The translations under genes were made by a program, and so were the position numbers. This document shows positions 27,190 to 37,295 of a stretch of DNA of 64,000 bases, piece after piece. Positions within the stretch are counted from its first letter, which is position 1. Every line of letters starts with the position of its first letter. The DNA is from Balneolaceae bacterium. GTDB lineage: Bacteria > Bacteroidota > Rhodothermia > Balneolales > Balneolaceae. The stretch is taken from NCBI GenBank assembly GCA_020832285.1, contig JAFIFB010000008.1, positions 1 to 64,000 on the forward strand, read 5' to 3'. Under the pieces are notes generated by a model that was not told the origin of the DNA, did not search any database, and saw only the letters and a program-made list of their open reading frames with translations.

Positions 27190-28014
27190 TTAGGATGTTT
27201 CTTGTGAAAAGTCTGAGTTATTATCGGGATAAAGGCTTTGAATTTCTGAATCATCGATAGAATAAAAGTCGAACAGGGTATCACTTCTTAAACCCAAACG
27301 CAGTGTTTCCAGCGAGATTACTTCACAGGGTTCAACATTTCCAAGATTCACATTACTTCCAAATTTCTTGATAAACCAGGTTTGCTGCTCTTTTTTGGGT
27401 GCCTCAAAAAGCAGATTCTCAACCGGAATCTGATCGGCAATTTCATCTATCAAACCTGATCGGATTTCGCCATTTGGCCTGAACACTCCTACATTTCCCG
27501 ATTCTCTGGCTTCGCAAATTACTTTCCAGGCACCGGATTCCAGCTCAGATTCGATCATCTTAACCCATTTGTATGGCGGAATAATATCATCGGGATTTTT
27601 GCTGCCTACTTCCGATAATACAGTAAATTCGCTGCTCAGATCTTTAATAATTTGATTCTTTCTTTTATCTGACAACCAGATAGTGCCGTTCGATACCTCA
27701 ATAAAGCTGATTGAAAAACCTTGAAGAAGCTTTATGTAATCATCAAGCTGATTTCTCAAAATGTATGCTTCAAACAATGTACCCCCGAAATATACAGGAA
27801 TATCATAATTCTTGTACACCGCTAATTTTTCACCCAAATTCTGAGTAACAAACGAAGTACCCCAGCCAAGCTTAACTATATCGGTGTAGTTCGAAGCTAC
27901 TTCGCAAAAATCTTCTGCCTGCCGAACACTAAACCCTTTATCAAGAGCAAGAGTAATTCCTTCATTTCTGGGTTTTTCCGTCCTCTTGGGCAGATGATTT
28001 AGTTGAAAAGACAT
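27190..28014 (-). CDS. comA: Phosphosulfolactate synthase (ComA) family protein
   Basis: A 274-aa TIM-barrel protein of the ComA family, which adds sulfite to phosphoenolpyruvate to give phosphosulfolactate. Family sequence: DKGFSVRQAEDFCEVA, DIVKLGWGTSFV, PVYFGGTLFE, FIEVSNGTIWL, VLSEVGSK, VICEARESGNVG and LFEAPKKEQQTWFI. In archaea this begins coenzyme M synthesis; in this bacterial group a route to sulfonates or sulfonolipids is more plausible (inference). It lies between malQ and the GT5-like gene. Confidence 0.85.
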   Translation of the reverse strand: MSFQLNHLPKRTEKPRNEGITLALDKGFSVRQAEDFCEVASNYTDIVKLGWGTSFVTQNLGEKLAVYKNYDIPVYFGGTLFEAYILRNQLDDYIKLLQGFSISFIEVSNGTIWLSDKRKNQIIKDLSSEFTVLSEVGSKNPDDIIPPYKWVKMIESELESGAWKVICEARESGNVGVFRPNGEIRSGLIDEIADQIPVENLLFEAPKKEQQTWFIKKFGSNVNLGNVEPCEVISLETLRLGLRSDTLFDFYSIDDSEIQSLYPDNNSDFSQETS

Positions 28015-28103
28015 TCACCTATGTTAAAAGTTCGCAAACGGCTCAAGATACAAAACCATGCTTTTATTAAAAAGCTTCATTCTGTATAGGTGTATTACTT
28101 TGT

Positions 28104-29603
28104 TTAACTGCTCGGTTTACGGTTAGAAAGTTGGGTAAAATAGCGAATTTTGTCGCGGTCAACCTGATCGAGCATCTTTTTGGTATATCTCCAAAGCCAG
28201 TTTTTTTGAACTGTTCCGGGAGTGTTCATCCTGTGAGATTCATCCAGACCCATAAAATCCTGCAGTGGAAAAATGGCCTGGTCGGCAACCGAAAGCATCC
28301 CCAGGCGAATAAGCTCCCAGTTAATATTATTGCCATCGCTGCGTGTATATTCCCTGGCACGGTGCTGTTCAATTTCCGGTGTAGTTCGATACCACCCAAT
28401 GGTTGTATCGTTATCATGCGTACCAGTGTAAACCACACAGTTTTGAGAATAGTTGTGGGGAAGAAAGCTGTTGGTTTCATCGGAATTGAATGCAAATTGA
28501 AGGATTTTCATCCCCGGAAACTGAAAATCATCCCGCAACTTTTCTACCGATGGCGTCATTACACCAAGGTCTTCAGCGATAATGGGCAGTTCACCCAGCT
28601 CTTTTTTAATCGTTTGAAACAGCTTTTCACCCGGCGCTTTTATCCATCGCCCTTTTTGCGCGGTTTTTTCACTGGCAGAAACTTCCCAGTAAGCATCGAA
28701 GCCACGGAAATGATCTACCCGAATGGCATCATACAGTTCAAACATTTGCCTGAAACGATCTACCCACCAGGAAAAATTATCTTTTTCGAGAACGTCCCAC
28801 TTATAGAGCGGATTGCCCCACAACTGTCCGGTTTCGCTAAAATAGTCGGGAGGCACACCTGCTACGAGCTTGCGGTTCCCTTGTTTGTCCACTTCAAAAT
28901 ATTGGGTATTGCCCCACACATCCGCACTATTGTGATCTACAAAAATGGGGATATCACCCACCACACGAACCCCTTTGCTGTTTGCGTAGGCTTTGAGATC
29001 GAACCACTGTTCAAAAAATTCAAACTGCACCCAAACCTGGTAATCAATTTCTTCCCGGTGTACTTTTTTAAGCTTATTGATCACAGATGGTTTCCGCTGG
29101 GCAATTTCGGCAGGCCACTGGTTCCATGATTTGCGGCCGTTTGCCTTGGAACAGGCAATAAAAAGACAATAATCCTCCAGCCACACTTCATTGATTTTTT
29201 TGAAAACTTTCAACTTAGCTACATCCTCAGCTGTCATTAAATCATAAAACCTGCGGGATGCAATGCGAAATAGTTCGTTCTTGATGCTGTATGAGCCTTC
29301 GTAATCTGCCTCATTTGTTACCAGTTTTTCGGCTCTGTTTACTTCGCTTTTTTTCAGGAGTCCTTTTTCTACAAGTGTATCAAGACTCATAAGAAAATGA
29401 TTGCCTGCAAAAGCAGAATAACTGGCATAGGGTGAATTACCGTACCCGGTTGGTCCAAGCGGAAGAACCTGCCAAATGGATTGTCCGGTATCTTCCAGGT
29501 AGTCGATAAAGTTTCTGGCTTCTTTCCCAAGGTCTCCCATACCATACTTAGACGGAAATGACGTAGGATGAACCAGTGTACCACAGGATCTGGGGAATTT
29601 CAT
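28104..29603 (-). CDS. malQ: 4-alpha-glucanotransferase (amylomaltase)
   Basis: A 499-aa GH77 enzyme that transfers maltooligosyl units between alpha-1,4-glucans. Catalytic regions: VDHFRGFDAYWEVSA with the nucleophile Asp, LPIIAEDLGVMTP with the acid/base Glu, and YTGTHDNDTTIGWY with the transition-state Asp. The N terminus SCGTLVHPTSFPSKYGMGDL is standard. It follows glgB by about 30 bp, so both form a glucan-processing unit. Confidence 0.95.
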   Translation of the reverse strand: MKFPRSCGTLVHPTSFPSKYGMGDLGKEARNFIDYLEDTGQSIWQVLPLGPTGYGNSPYASYSAFAGNHFLMSLDTLVEKGLLKKSEVNRAEKLVTNEADYEGSYSIKNELFRIASRRFYDLMTAEDVAKLKVFKKINEVWLEDYCLFIACSKANGRKSWNQWPAEIAQRKPSVINKLKKVHREEIDYQVWVQFEFFEQWFDLKAYANSKGVRVVGDIPIFVDHNSADVWGNTQYFEVDKQGNRKLVAGVPPDYFSETGQLWGNPLYKWDVLEKDNFSWWVDRFRQMFELYDAIRVDHFRGFDAYWEVSASEKTAQKGRWIKAPGEKLFQTIKKELGELPIIAEDLGVMTPSVEKLRDDFQFPGMKILQFAFNSDETNSFLPHNYSQNCVVYTGTHDNDTTIGWYRTTPEIEQHRAREYTRSDGNNINWELIRLGMLSVADQAIFPLQDFMGLDESHRMNTPGTVQKNWLWRYTKKMLDQVDRDKIRYFTQLSNRKPSS

Positions 29604-29633
29604 ATTTTTTACAATGCCTTGATTACTGAATAT

Positions 29634-31829
29634 TTATTTGACCGGCTTAAGGATAATCCCGCCCAATGGCGGAACCGGAATATTGATGTGGCAGGCCTGA
29701 TTGTGCCAAGGGCCTTCCTGTCCTTCAATCACAGTTGGGCCTGCGTTACTGCCGCCGTAAAAGGATGAATCGCTGTTTAAAATCACTTCATATTTTCGCG
29801 CCTCAGGCACACCAAACCGGTACACATTGTGATAGGCAGGAGTAAAATTGAGAATGAATACCAGATAATCATCCGGATTTTTTCCTTTCCTGATGAATGA
29901 GAGCAAACTGTTATCTGCATCGCTCAGGTCAATCCATTCAAACCCTTCCCATTTCGAATCCACTTCATACAGGGCAGGTTCGTTTCGATACAATTTATTC
30001 AGGTCTTTTACCAGGTTTTGAACTCCCTTATGCGGTTCCCACTGCAGCAGATGCCAGTCAAGAGATTTTGCTTCGGTCCATTCATCCCACTGGGCAAACT
30101 CACCGCCCATAAAAAGCAGTTTTTTACCGGGATGGCCAAACATATATGTGTAGAGAAGGCGCAGATTTGCAAATTTCTGCCAGTCATCGCCCGGCATTTT
30201 CGATAGCAGTGACTGTTTCATGTGTACCACCTCATCGTGCGACAGCGGAAGGATAAACTGCTCGGAAAATGCATAAATCAGTGAAAAAGAGAGCTGATCC
30301 TGATGATACTTTCTGTAAATGGGATCTTTTTCTATGTAAGAAAGGGTATCGTTCATCCAACCCATATTCCATTTAAAATCGAACCCGAGGCCACCGGATG
30401 ATGTGGGTTTCGATACACCTTGCCATGATGTGGATTCCTCAGCAAAGGTTATCACCCCCGGATAATATTCATGTGTCACTTCGTTAAACCGTCTCAGAAA
30501 CTGAATAGCTTCAAGGTTTTCGCGGCCGCCATACTGGTTTGGCACCCATTCGTCATCTTCACGGGAATAATCAAGGTAAATCATCGAAGCTACGGCATCT
30601 ACCCTAAGTCCGTCGATGTGAAACTCTTCCAGCCAATAGATGGCATTGGAAATTAGAAAGTTCACTACTTCGGTTCGCCCGAAATTAAAAATACAGGTTC
30701 CCCAGTCCCGGTGTTCGCCCTGCCGGGGATCTTCGTGTTCGTAGAGTGCCGTACCGTCAAATCGCCTTAGTCCGTGCTCATCTTTTGTAAAATGAGCCGG
30801 AACCCAGTCCACAATCACACCAATGCCGGCCTGGTGGCACTGGGCAATAAAATATCTCAAATCATCAGGATTGCCGAACCGGCTGGTTGGTGCAAAATAA
30901 CCCGTAATCTGATATCCCCAGGATGGATCGTAGGGATGTTCTGCAATGGGCATCAGTTCGATGTGGGTGAAGCCCATCTCCTTGACGTAGGGCACCAGAT
31001 CATCAGCCAGTTCACGATAGCTCAAAAAACCGGGCTTCTCACCCACTTTACGCTTCCAGGAGCCGGGGTGTATCTCATAAACGGAGACAGCCTCCCCAAA
31101 ATGGGCGATTTTGGAGCGCTCTTGCATCCACTCGGCATCTTTCCATTCATATCTGCTGTTCCACACTTTGGATGCTGTTCCCGGCCGCAGCTCACTGAAA
31201 CGTGCATACGGATCGGCTTTTTTCACAGGGCCGGGCTGCATATGAGATTTTACCTCAAATTTATAAAGATCACCTTCTGTTACGTGAGGAATAAAAATTT
31301 CCCAAATGCCCTGGTCGTGATATTTTCTCATTCCGTGTACACGGCCGTCCCAATTGTTGAAAGACCCGATCACACTCACGCGACTTGCACTTGGTGCGCT
31401 CACCACAAAATGAGTACCTTTTACATCATCAACCGTTTTGGTGTGAGCACCCTTCCACCGATAGGCGTGGTGATGGTTTCCTTCACCCCATAGCTGGAGA
31501 TCGAAATCGGAAATCAGGGTACTGAATCGGTATGCATCATCAATTTCATAGGTATCACCCACATAAGGCACAACTTTCAATTTGTACGAAAACCGGTTCT
31601 TTCGGCGAACAAATATGTATTCAAACAAGCCTTCGTCCGAAATACGTTTCAACGTTACCGGTTTCCCGCTATCTGGTAAAACGGTTACCGATTTGGCATC
31701 GGGCCGAAAACATCTTACCACAAGTTTTTCTTTGCCCTCAACGTTTATAGTATGCAGACCAAGCACAGAAAACAGATCCCCGTGATCGCCGTTGGAAATT
31801 GCCCTGATTTCTTCGATTTTTAAAGTCAC
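29634..31829 (-). CDS. glgB: 1,4-alpha-glucan branching enzyme
   Basis: A 731-aa GH13 branching enzyme: tandem N-terminal CBM48-like beta domains (DLFSVLGLH, then [20 protein letters not shown]), a catalytic barrel with [18 protein letters not shown] (nucleophile Asp), TFAEESTSW (acid/base Glu) and [10 protein letters not shown], and a C-terminal beta domain. It makes alpha-1,6 branches in glycogen. It is first in the minus-strand glucan run. No glgC or full-length glgA lies in the window. Confidence 0.96.
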   Translation of the reverse strand: MTLKIEEIRAISNGDHGDLFSVLGLHTINVEGKEKLVVRCFRPDAKSVTVLPDSGKPVTLKRISDEGLFEYIFVRRKNRFSYKLKVVPYVGDTYEIDDAYRFSTLISDFDLQLWGEGNHHHAYRWKGAHTKTVDDVKGTHFVVSAPSASRVSVIGSFNNWDGRVHGMRKYHDQGIWEIFIPHVTEGDLYKFEVKSHMQPGPVKKADPYARFSELRPGTASKVWNSRYEWKDAEWMQERSKIAHFGEAVSVYEIHPGSWKRKVGEKPGFLSYRELADDLVPYVKEMGFTHIELMPIAEHPYDPSWGYQITGYFAPTSRFGNPDDLRYFIAQCHQAGIGVIVDWVPAHFTKDEHGLRRFDGTALYEHEDPRQGEHRDWGTCIFNFGRTEVVNFLISNAIYWLEEFHIDGLRVDAVASMIYLDYSREDDEWVPNQYGGRENLEAIQFLRRFNEVTHEYYPGVITFAEESTSWQGVSKPTSSGGLGFDFKWNMGWMNDTLSYIEKDPIYRKYHQDQLSFSLIYAFSEQFILPLSHDEVVHMKQSLLSKMPGDDWQKFANLRLLYTYMFGHPGKKLLFMGGEFAQWDEWTEAKSLDWHLLQWEPHKGVQNLVKDLNKLYRNEPALYEVDSKWEGFEWIDLSDADNSLLSFIRKGKNPDDYLVFILNFTPAYHNVYRFGVPEARKYEVILNSDSSFYGGSNAGPTVIEGQEGPWHNQACHINIPVPPLGGIILKPVK

Positions 31830-31944
31830 GTTATCTCACCGTTTTGATTTTTTTGATAGGCGGCTAAAGATATAAATTTTAGCTGAAAATTAAATTTATC
31901 AATCCAAATGAACCCAATGAAAGGGATAAATACAAATTTACAGA

Positions 31945-33171
31945 ATGAATGTCATTCAATTTATTTCGAGACGCTACCTTTTTTCAAAAAAACACATCTC
32001 GCTGATTTCAGTTCTCACATCCATCAGTATTGCGGGGATTACTATTGGCACGGCACTGCTCATAATTATACTTTCGGTATTTAACGGCTTTTTTGATGTG
32101 ATACGCAGCTACCTTCTCTCGTTCGATCCGGACATCCGCGTGGAACTGGTGGGGCAGCCAAATATGCTTTACGACCCCGAACTGCTGGACCAGGTGCGCG
32201 AACATCCGGAAGTAGTAAGTGTGGCGCCCTATATCGAAGGAAAAGCGATGATGGTTTTTCAAAACGGACGCAACGAAGTGCTGACTGTGAGGGGTATTGA
32301 AAGCGATTCTGATATTCTGACAACCCAACTGGCCGGCCTCATTGCAGACGGGACAACAGATCTCTCTGTTATAGATGGCCGTCCCGGTGTAATTGTCAGT
32401 GAATCACTAGTAAACCGATATCGTCTGGACCCTAACGACGAAATTGCAATGCTCAGCCCCACAGGTATGCGGCGGGCTCTTACACAGTTTTCTGCACCAA
32501 GAGTGAGCCGTTTTGATGTGCGTTCCAGTTACAATATGCACCAGATTGTAGAGGGCGATGTGGTTTATATCGACATGACGGCAGCCCAGCGCCTATTTAA
32601 CATGAGAAATGAAATTACCGGTTTTGATCTGCAACTCAAGGATACCGATCGTGCCGAAACAGTGAAAGCCGATCTTGTAAAAACGCTGGGTGAAGATTAC
32701 CGTATTCAGACATGGTATGACCTGCAGAAGCCCCTCTATGATGTAATGTACCTCGAAAAATGGGGATCCTATTTTATCCTGATGATTATTGTTATGGTGG
32801 CTGTACTCAATATTGTGGGATCTCTTACCATGATTGTAATTCAGAAAAAACGCGACATCGGTGTGTTGATATCGATGGGGATGACACCCAAAAGAATTAA
32901 AAATATTTTCAGAAGCCAGGGTTTACAGATCGGGTTAATCGGGTGCGGACTTGGGGGCATCCTGGGTATTGGCATGTGTCTGGCTCAGCAGGAATTCAGC
33001 CTGTTCAAGCTCTCCTCATCCTTTATAATTGATGCCTACCCGGTGACTATTCGTTTTTTTGATGTAGGGATTGTACTTGCCGGTACGATGGTGCTTTGTT
33101 TGCTGGCGAGCTGGTACCCCGCCGTACGTGCAGCATCGATTCAACCCGCAGACGCAGTGAGGGATGAATGA
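31945..33171 (+). CDS. LolC/LolE-type ABC transporter permease
   Basis: A 408-aa FtsX-like permease. An N-terminal helix (about 20-45, ISVLTSISIAGITIGTALLI) is followed by a periplasmic domain of about 225 residues and three C-terminal helices (YFILMIIVMVAVLNIVGSLT, LQIGLIGCGLGGILGIG, GIVLAGTMVLCLLASWYPA). This is the topology of lipoprotein-releasing LolC/E. The conserved KKRDIGVLISMGMTPKRI coupling loop is present. The ATPase LolD is not adjacent. Confidence 0.87.
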   Translation: MNVIQFISRRYLFSKKHISLISVLTSISIAGITIGTALLIIILSVFNGFFDVIRSYLLSFDPDIRVELVGQPNMLYDPELLDQVREHPEVVSVAPYIEGKAMMVFQNGRNEVLTVRGIESDSDILTTQLAGLIADGTTDLSVIDGRPGVIVSESLVNRYRLDPNDEIAMLSPTGMRRALTQFSAPRVSRFDVRSSYNMHQIVEGDVVYIDMTAAQRLFNMRNEITGFDLQLKDTDRAETVKADLVKTLGEDYRIQTWYDLQKPLYDVMYLEKWGSYFILMIIVMVAVLNIVGSLTMIVIQKKRDIGVLISMGMTPKRIKNIFRSQGLQIGLIGCGLGGILGIGMCLAQQEFSLFKLSSSFIIDAYPVTIRFFDVGIVLAGTMVLCLLASWYPAVRAASIQPADAVRDE

Positions 33172-33203
33172 TTTGCAATCCAGGAATTTCAACATCCGAT
33201 TTG

Positions 33204-33236
33204 AAACCGGGAATGTCGGATGATTTCCGGTTTTTC
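33204..33236 (+). terminator. Possible terminator after the LolC/E-type permease gene
   Basis: AAACCGG (33204-33210) pairs with CCGGTTT (33227-33233), followed by TTC; an overlapping alternative stem CATCCGA/TCGGATG (33193-33222) could compete. Weak, with a 16-nt loop. Confidence 0.35.
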
Positions 33237-33298
33237 AGGCTTCCAGATCACACCCACTTCAAGAAGGTAAATCAGGCAAGAATTAAATTCAGCACAGC

Positions 33299-34294
33299 AT
33301 GGACCCACTAACACACGGCATTGTGGGAGCAGCTGCTTCGCAGTCTGTGGCCAAAAAGGAGTTAATGAAACCTGCTGCCGCAGCCGGTTTTGTGGCAGCG
33401 ATGCTGGCTGACCTGGATTACTATATACACATCCCTTCTGACCCTCTTTTCAATATCGAAATTCACCGGCAGTTTACCCATTCCCTCATTTTCATTCCCG
33501 TGGGTGCACTTGTGGCATCTCTGCTGCTCTGGTGGTTTCTCCGGAAACATCTCACTTTCAGGCAGCTTTATATCTGCAGCTTTGCTGCTTATGCTACCAG
33601 CGGCCTGCTCGATTCATTCACCAGTTACGGCACACAGCTTCTCTGGCCTTTTCTGGAAACGCGCTATGCGTGGAATCTCATTTCAGTAGTGGACCCAATC
33701 CTCACCACCGGGCTGATTGTACTGGTTGGTCTGGGGGTGTATCAGAAACGAAAAGCGCTGATTGCTGCTTCCTGGTGCTGGCTGTTTCTGTTTCTTGCAT
33801 TTGGCTTTATACAAAAAGAGAGGGGTAAAAGCGCACTTGAAGAGCTTGCCAGTCAGCGGGGACATTCAACAGAAGAAATCGTGGTGAAACCGACCATTGG
33901 GAACCAGTTTTTATGGCGGGGAAATTATATTTACAACGGCCGGGTATTCACAGAGGGAATCCGCACAGGACTGTTCAGCGGGGTGAAAATATACGAAGGA
34001 GAATCGGCCGAACTTATTGCTCTGGATAAAGATTTTGGTAATTACAAAGGCACTACATTATATAACGATCTGAAACGATTCGAAAGATTGTCAGAAGGAT
34101 TTTTAATCCGTCACCCCGATAAACCGGAAGTAATCGGCGACGCCCGTTACTCCATGCTTCCTACCTCTCTCGTCCCTCTGTGGGGAGTAGAAACCGACAC
34201 AACCAACACTGATACCCATCTGCCTTTTCTCTATTTCCGTGATGCGAGCGAAGAAGTGCGGAACGAGTTTCTGGAGATGCTGAGAGGGAAATAA
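33299..34294 (+). CDS. YdjM-like membrane-bound metal-dependent hydrolase (DUF457)
   Basis: A 331-aa membrane protein. Its N-terminal DPLTHGIVGAAASQ, LADLDYYIHI and HRQFTHSLIFIPVGALVA carry the His/Asp pattern of the YdjM/DUF457 family, with about five helices in the first 170 residues and a soluble C-terminal domain of about 160 residues. Relatives include a LexA-regulated inner-membrane protein of E. coli, but the reaction is unknown. It is a single-gene unit. Confidence 0.82.
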   Translation: MDPLTHGIVGAAASQSVAKKELMKPAAAAGFVAAMLADLDYYIHIPSDPLFNIEIHRQFTHSLIFIPVGALVASLLLWWFLRKHLTFRQLYICSFAAYATSGLLDSFTSYGTQLLWPFLETRYAWNLISVVDPILTTGLIVLVGLGVYQKRKALIAASWCWLFLFLAFGFIQKERGKSALEELASQRGHSTEEIVVKPTIGNQFLWRGNYIYNGRVFTEGIRTGLFSGVKIYEGESAELIALDKDFGNYKGTTLYNDLKRFERLSEGFLIRHPDKPEVIGDARYSMLPTSLVPLWGVETDTTNTDTHLPFLYFRDASEEVRNEFLEMLRGK

Positions 34295-34302
34295 TGTACG
34301 TG

Positions 34303-34327
34303 TTTAGCCTGCATTATTCACAAAAAA
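34303..34327 (-). repeat. Dispersed TTGGTGA repeat, copy 3
   Basis: On the minus strand it reads CTTTTTTGTGAATAATGCAG then GCTAAA. It lies between the convergent YdjM-like and tryptophan dioxygenase genes. The 15-bp core GTGAATAATGCAGGY is shared with copies 2 and 5. Confidence 0.6.
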
Positions 34328-34350
34328 GCTGTTAGATATTCTGATAAATT

Positions 34351-35157
34351 TCAAAACTTCGTACGGATAGCCCACAGATCCGGGAATATGGGATTGTTCA
34401 GAGTTTTGTGCAGGTAGGCCGCTCCATCTGATCCACCCGTTCCCTTTTTGGTACCTATGGTCCGCTCCACCATTTTTACATGCCGGTAACGCCACTCCAT
34501 CAGCCCCTCATCATAATCCACCAGCAATTCTGTAAGCACGGCTGCTTCAGAGTCGTTTTTCATCACTTCCACCAGCAGTTCCTGATTATTCTCAGACGGA
34601 TTGTGGACAAGTCCCCTTTCATTCACCCGTTGCGGAATTTCCATTTTATATCCCCGCTTTTTCAGGTAAATGCAAAAACTCTCCCACAGGGTACTCTCTT
34701 CTTCTCGGATGAAGAGCTGCTGTTGCAAATCGGGCTGATCTTTATGAACCTCAATGATGAGCGGGGAACGCATTCCGCAAACGATCTCCATTTCACGGAA
34801 CTGCACCGACTGAAAACCGCTGGCATTCTGTAAAAATCCGCGAAAACTGCTGAACTCGAGCGGTGTCATCGTTTCAAGAATATCGATCTGGGAAACCATT
34901 GTTTTCAAGATGGTTAGAATCCGACGCATCGTCTTGGCAGCATCCCAGGTTTTTCCTGTTTCCAGATCGGTCCGGAATTTGTCCAGCTCGTGAAGCACCT
35001 GCTTAAACCAAAGCTCATACACCTGGTGAATGATGATAAAAAGCATCTCGTCGTGTTCTTCCGGGTCAGAAGCTGGCTCCTGAAGAGACAGAAGTTCTTT
35101 TACTTTCAGGTACGATGTGTAAGTGAGGCTTTTGGATTGGCTCATGTGGTTGTTCAA
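34351..35157 (-). CDS. kynA: Tryptophan 2,3-dioxygenase
   Basis: A 268-aa heme enzyme that opens the indole ring of tryptophan to N-formylkynurenine. Characteristic sequence: LTYTSYLKVKELLSLQ, LFIIIHQVYELWFKQVLHEL with the active-site His and Phe/Tyr, MTPLEFSSFRGFL, and the C-terminal heme-ligand region WRYRHVKMVERTIGTKKGTG. The start could also be four codons later (MSQSKS). No other kynurenine-pathway gene is adjacent. Confidence 0.94.
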   Translation of the reverse strand: MNNHMSQSKSLTYTSYLKVKELLSLQEPASDPEEHDEMLFIIIHQVYELWFKQVLHELDKFRTDLETGKTWDAAKTMRRILTILKTMVSQIDILETMTPLEFSSFRGFLQNASGFQSVQFREMEIVCGMRSPLIIEVHKDQPDLQQQLFIREEESTLWESFCIYLKKRGYKMEIPQRVNERGLVHNPSENNQELLVEVMKNDSEAAVLTELLVDYDEGLMEWRYRHVKMVERTIGTKKGTGGSDGAAYLHKTLNNPIFPDLWAIRTKF

Positions 35158-35350
35158 CAGATGATTGAATTTTTGTTTTTTGGAATATAGGAAATAGAAG
35201 AGAGTTGTGAGATCTTGGTGAGGATGCTTAAATCAACATCCAGTTTACCGCTATTCGAGTAATGTCGCATGTGTCCCGTGTGCTGGTGCAAGCATCTTGC
35301 TTTTACCCACTTTTAAAGACAAAAATTTCAAGACCCAGGAGTACTCTCCA

Positions 35351-37102
35351 TTACGATGTTATCCACTTTTCAAACTCCTTCGCACTCTTCGTATTGAGCA
35401 CTCTCGCCGGCTCAAACTTCGCTTTCCGGGCAATCATCACACCATAGCGTATATCATCAATACCATCAGTGCTGTGGGCATCGGGGTTAATGGAGGTGAA
35501 GAGGCCGGTTTCTTTCGCTTTATTTCCATATCGCCAATCGAGGTCGAGCCGCCAGGGACTGGCGTTTATTTCGATAGCAACTCCGCGCTCAACAGCCCAT
35601 TCAATCATTTGGTTCAGATCGACTTTGCTGCCATCCCTCTTCAAAAGCAGTCGACCTGTGGGGTGACCCAGCATGGTGGTAAAGGGATTTTCAATCGCCC
35701 GTTTAAACCGCTCCATCATTTTCTCTTGCGGCATCTCGAGTCCGCTGTGAACGCTGGCAATCACAAAATCAAACCCTTCGAGAATCTCATCGGGATAATC
35801 GAGTGAGCCATCGCTCAAAATGTCGGACTCCATTCCTTTAAAAATCTTGAAGTTTGTTCCATCTGAGGCGAACTTCTCATTCAGCTTATCAATCTCATCC
35901 CACTGCCTTTTTACATCATCAATGCTGAGCCCTCCGGCATACGCTGCCGTTCGTGAATGATCGGAGATTCCAAGGTATTCATAGCCACGATCCAAACACG
36001 CTTCGGCCATCTGTTTGATGGTATATTTCCCATCACTGTAAGTGCTATGTGCGTGGATCACCCCGCAAATATCCTCATCACTCACCAGTTCCATCGCCTC
36101 ATATTCGGTATAAAACTCAAATTCGCCCCTGTCTTCACGGTGCTCTGGCGGCACGAAGTACAGATCCAGTTTTTGATAGATCTCCTTTTCGGACGATGCT
36201 TCCACCGGCCGGTCAAAATCGGTCTCTTTTTCGTCATTCAGTTTAAACAGGCCATATTCGTTGAGCGCCATGCCGCGTTCACGGGCACGCTGTCGCATCA
36301 CAATGTTGTGCTCCTTGCTGCCGGTAAAATACATCAGCGCGGCGGGGTACTCTTTTTCACTTACAATGCGCAGGTCTACCTGACGGCCGGTTTCGGTTCG
36401 CACTGAGCTTTTGGTATCGCCACGACCCAGGATTTCAACAACAAGTTCGTGGCCGGTAAAAGCGTCAAAAATAGCCTCGGTATCATCTGCATCAGCGGCA
36501 ACGATGATGTCGATATCCCCGATGGTTTCGCGCGAACGCCGAAGGGAACCCGCAATGTCGCAATGCAAAATACCATCCAGGTTTTTTACAAAATCAAAAA
36601 TGGGTTCTGCTATTTCCAGGGCCTGATCCAGCCGTGCCCGTTCACCAAATTTTTCGAGATATTCGATGGATTTGATGATTTTTTCCGCGGATTTCTGCCC
36701 CAATCCCGGCAGATCGGCTACGGCACCGCTCTGGCATGCTTCCTTCAGTTCTGTAATTTCGGTGATACCCAGCTCCTTGTGGATTTTGGCGATGTTTTTC
36801 GGACCCAGGCCTGAGATGTTCAGCCACTCAATCAAACCCTTTGGTACACGCTCTTTCAGTGATTCCAGCACAGGCATGGTTCCGGTTTCCTGGAATGCCT
36901 TGATGTCTTCCGCTATAGACTTTCCGATCCCCTTAATATCCGTAAGTGTTCCTTCTTCAATATGTTTGGTGATCTCTTCGTTGAGGCCTTCGATGGTTTG
37001 TGCGGCACGGTCGAACGCAATAGCGCGGAAACGGTTTTCGCCGGCGAGCTGCATCAAATTATATACTTCACGGAGTTTTTCGGCTACATCCTGGTTAGTC
37101 AT
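35351..37102 (-). CDS. polX: DNA polymerase/3'-5' exonuclease PolX
   Basis: A 583-aa repair polymerase. The N-terminal 8-kDa and helix-hairpin-helix regions (LTDIKGIGKSIAEDIKAF, NISGLGPKNIAKI, DLPGLGQKSAEKI) come first. The Pol X nucleotidyltransferase domain follows with CDIAGSLRRSRETIGDIDII. A C-terminal PHP domain has GVIHAHSTYSDGKYT, GISDHSRTAAY and GHPTGRLLLKRDG, and gives the exonuclease or AP-endonuclease activity. Single transcription unit. Confidence 0.95.
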   Translation of the reverse strand: MTNQDVAEKLREVYNLMQLAGENRFRAIAFDRAAQTIEGLNEEITKHIEEGTLTDIKGIGKSIAEDIKAFQETGTMPVLESLKERVPKGLIEWLNISGLGPKNIAKIHKELGITEITELKEACQSGAVADLPGLGQKSAEKIIKSIEYLEKFGERARLDQALEIAEPIFDFVKNLDGILHCDIAGSLRRSRETIGDIDIIVAADADDTEAIFDAFTGHELVVEILGRGDTKSSVRTETGRQVDLRIVSEKEYPAALMYFTGSKEHNIVMRQRARERGMALNEYGLFKLNDEKETDFDRPVEASSEKEIYQKLDLYFVPPEHREDRGEFEFYTEYEAMELVSDEDICGVIHAHSTYSDGKYTIKQMAEACLDRGYEYLGISDHSRTAAYAGGLSIDDVKRQWDEIDKLNEKFASDGTNFKIFKGMESDILSDGSLDYPDEILEGFDFVIASVHSGLEMPQEKMMERFKRAIENPFTTMLGHPTGRLLLKRDGSKVDLNQMIEWAVERGVAIEINASPWRLDLDWRYGNKAKETGLFTSINPDAHSTDGIDDIRYGVMIARKAKFEPARVLNTKSAKEFEKWITS

Positions 37103-37295
37103 GTTTGGCTGGTGTTGATTTTCAGATAATAGTTGTGTTGTTCTTTATCTGCCAAACAGAAACTACGAAAATCCAATTCATGGTATGATGAAAAAAAGGC
37201 ACAATTCTTAGATAATTACTGGTTTTTAAGGCCAGATATCAAATAAAATCTTGGTGAAAAAATTCAGACGTGAAAATAACTGTAAAACCAAAAGT

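Noticed and set aside
28131-29129. A 332-aa plus-strand frame
   Set aside because: Lies wholly opposite malQ, whose catalytic motifs are clear; the opposite product shows no domain.
30774-31493. A 239-aa plus-strand frame
   Set aside because: Antisense to the glgB catalytic and CBM48 regions; shadow frame.
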